Translations under genes and position numbers: made by a program
Shown here: positions 62,897 to 64,000 of the stretch, piece after piece
Numbering within the stretch: the stretch's first letter is position 1
How the letters are laid out: each line of letters begins with the position of its first letter
NCBI RefSeq assembly: GCF_020733635.1
Contig: NZ_JAJFZL010000001.1
Location: 868,001-932,000, forward strand
Direction of reading: 5' to 3'
Source of the DNA: Nocardia spumae
GTDB lineage: Bacteria; Actinomycetota; Actinomycetes; Mycobacteriales; Mycobacteriaceae
Length of the DNA stretch: 64,000 bases
The notes under the pieces: generated by a model
Told to the model about the DNA's origin: nothing
The model's database searches: none
The model's input: only the letters and a program-made list of their open reading frames with translations

Positions 62897-63976
62897 GTGA
62901 CAATCAACACCGGAACAGAAACAGTGGACGCGCCGAACTCCGACAGTGAAACCTTCGATCCCTCGGCCCATGCCGCCGCCATGGTCGGTCACCACTACCG
63001 CGTGGACGACTACTACGAGGTCGGCCGTGAGAAGGTGCGCGAGTACGCGCGTGCCGTCCAGGACTACCACCCGGTCCACTGGGACGAGAGCGCCGCGCAG
63101 GAGTACGGCCACCAGGGCCTGCTGGCGCCCGTGACCTTCATCTCGCTGGTCGGCATCCTGGCCCAGCGCAAGCTGTTCGAGCAGGTGGTCACCGGATACG
63201 ACCTCAGCCAGATCATGCAGACCGATCAGATCCTGGAGTTCCACCGCCCGATCCGGGTCGGCGACCAGCTCACCTGTGACGTCTACCTGCACTCGTTCCG
63301 CCAGGCGTTCGGCGGCGACATCATCGTCACCAAGAACATCGTCACCGCGCAGAACGACGAACTGGTCCTCACCACCTACACGACCCTGGTCGGTCGCAGC
63401 GGCGGTGACGTCGATCCCAATATCGCCGACGCGGTCCGCAACATCCTCATGCACGGCGTGGGGGAGGCGCCCGAACACCACGCGCGGGCCGAGGCCCCGG
63501 CCGGCCCGCCGCCGGTTCCGGTCACCACCACCCCCGAGGTCGTCGTCGGCATCCACACCCGCTCGTTCGACGACGTCGCGGTCGGTGACGAACTGCCGCC
63601 CCGCATCGTGCGGCTCACCCGCGGCGATCTGGTGAACTACGCCGGTGTGTCCGGCGACGCCAACCCGATCCACTGGAGCGACGAGGTCGTCGAACTCGCC
63701 GGCCTGGACACCGCCGTGGCGCACGGCATGCTGACCATGGGCCTGGGCGGCGGATTCGTCACCTCATGGCTGGGCGACCCGGCCGCGGTCAAGGAGTACA
63801 ACGTGCGCTTCACCAGCCCGGTGTACGTCCCCAGCGATCAGCCCGCCGAGGTCGAGTACACCGGCAAGGTGAAGTCGGTGGACCCGGAGAACCGCACCGC
63901 GGTCGTCGCGATCGTCGCGAAGTCCGGTGGCCGCAAGATCTTCGGGCGTGCGACTGCCACCGTGCAGCTGGCATGA
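62897..63976 (+). CDS. hadAB: Fused (3R)-hydroxyacyl-ACP dehydratase HadA-HadB
   Basis: Dehydration step of the FAS-II mycolic-acid elongation cycle. The 359-residue product joins a HadA-like double-hotdog domain (residues ~20-180; VQDYHPVHWDESAAQEYGHQGLLAPVTF) to a HadB-like catalytic domain (~205-359). In M. tuberculosis these are separate proteins. The HadB part has the hydratase 2 motif DANPIHWSDEVVELAGLDTAVAHGM with the catalytic Asp and His. A Pro-rich linker (PAGPPPVPVTTT) joins the two. The GTG start is at 62897. Confidence 0.93.
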   Translation: MTINTGTETVDAPNSDSETFDPSAHAAAMVGHHYRVDDYYEVGREKVREYARAVQDYHPVHWDESAAQEYGHQGLLAPVTFISLVGILAQRKLFEQVVTGYDLSQIMQTDQILEFHRPIRVGDQLTCDVYLHSFRQAFGGDIIVTKNIVTAQNDELVLTTYTTLVGRSGGDVDPNIADAVRNILMHGVGEAPEHHARAEAPAGPPPVPVTTTPEVVVGIHTRSFDDVAVGDELPPRIVRLTRGDLVNYAGVSGDANPIHWSDEVVELAGLDTAVAHGMLTMGLGGGFVTSWLGDPAAVKEYNVRFTSPVYVPSDQPAEVEYTGKVKSVDPENRTAVVAIVAKSGGRKIFGRATATVQLA

Positions 63977-64000
63977 TGGTCGCCGTCGGCCCGATTGGCT

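Noticed and set aside
1..64000. CRISPR arrays, insertion sequences, prophage or rRNA genes
   Set aside because: No spaced repeats, transposase motifs, terminal inverted repeats or rRNA segments were seen; the only tandem repeat is the 71-bp unit at 27661.

Overview
The window is a high-GC actinobacterial chromosome segment, most likely Nocardia or a close mycolic-acid-producing relative. The evidence is a fused HadA-HadB dehydratase, a MenJ-type reductase, an MgtA-type mannosyltransferase, a Cds1-like cysteine desulfhydrase, many GTG starts, and a gene order that follows M. tuberculosis Rv0512-Rv0563, then Rv0566c and the rpmG-hadA-hadB locus. That synteny is recalled from general knowledge, not searched.

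Layout. (1) 1-9034: heme and cytochrome c assembly. This holds the 3' end of hemB, small membrane proteins, a secreted protein, hemL (behind a 28-codon upstream ORF), a histidine phosphatase, and the System II cytochrome c maturation genes (thioredoxin lipoprotein, ccdA, resB, ccsB). (2) 9047-27108: accessory region rich in one-component regulators (TetR, two XRE, MerR-HEAT, LysR, BldC), with phoU, a methyltransferase, oxidoreductase, acyltransferase, hydrolase, a DapA-like aldolase and several uncharacterised proteins. (3) 27333-31166: DUF4229 protein, a 71-bp tandem repeat carrying coupled mini-ORFs, cds1, an HTH/Clp-N pair behind a double operator, a holin-like protein and menA. (4) 31285-36766: a large AfsR/SARP-type ATPase regulator and a DrrAB-like ABC exporter. 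(5) 36881-61795: a dispersed menaquinone locus (menE, menB, menD, demethylmenaquinone methyltransferase, menJ, polyprenyl synthase) interleaved with pitA, a siderophore-interacting reductase under an IdeR-like box, a nitrate reductase fused to a flavoprotein reductase, an erm methyltransferase with an RLR leader peptide, mgtA and htpX. (6) 61959-63976: tRNA-Tyr, tRNA-Thr, tRNA-Met, rpmG and fused hadAB.

The core genes form a respiratory theme: heme synthesis, cytochrome c maturation and menaquinone synthesis (head group, prenyl tail, methylation, tail reduction). The items most worth a second look are regulatory or small. They are the erm leader with a WhiB7-like promoter, the hemL upstream ORF, the promoter-embedded double palindrome of the HTH/Clp-N pair, the MerR-HEAT operon with a 19-bp-spacer promoter, the 71-bp repeats that triplicate a translation start, and an overlapping small membrane gene divergent from an XRE regulator. 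No IS elements, CRISPR arrays, rRNA genes or prophage were seen.
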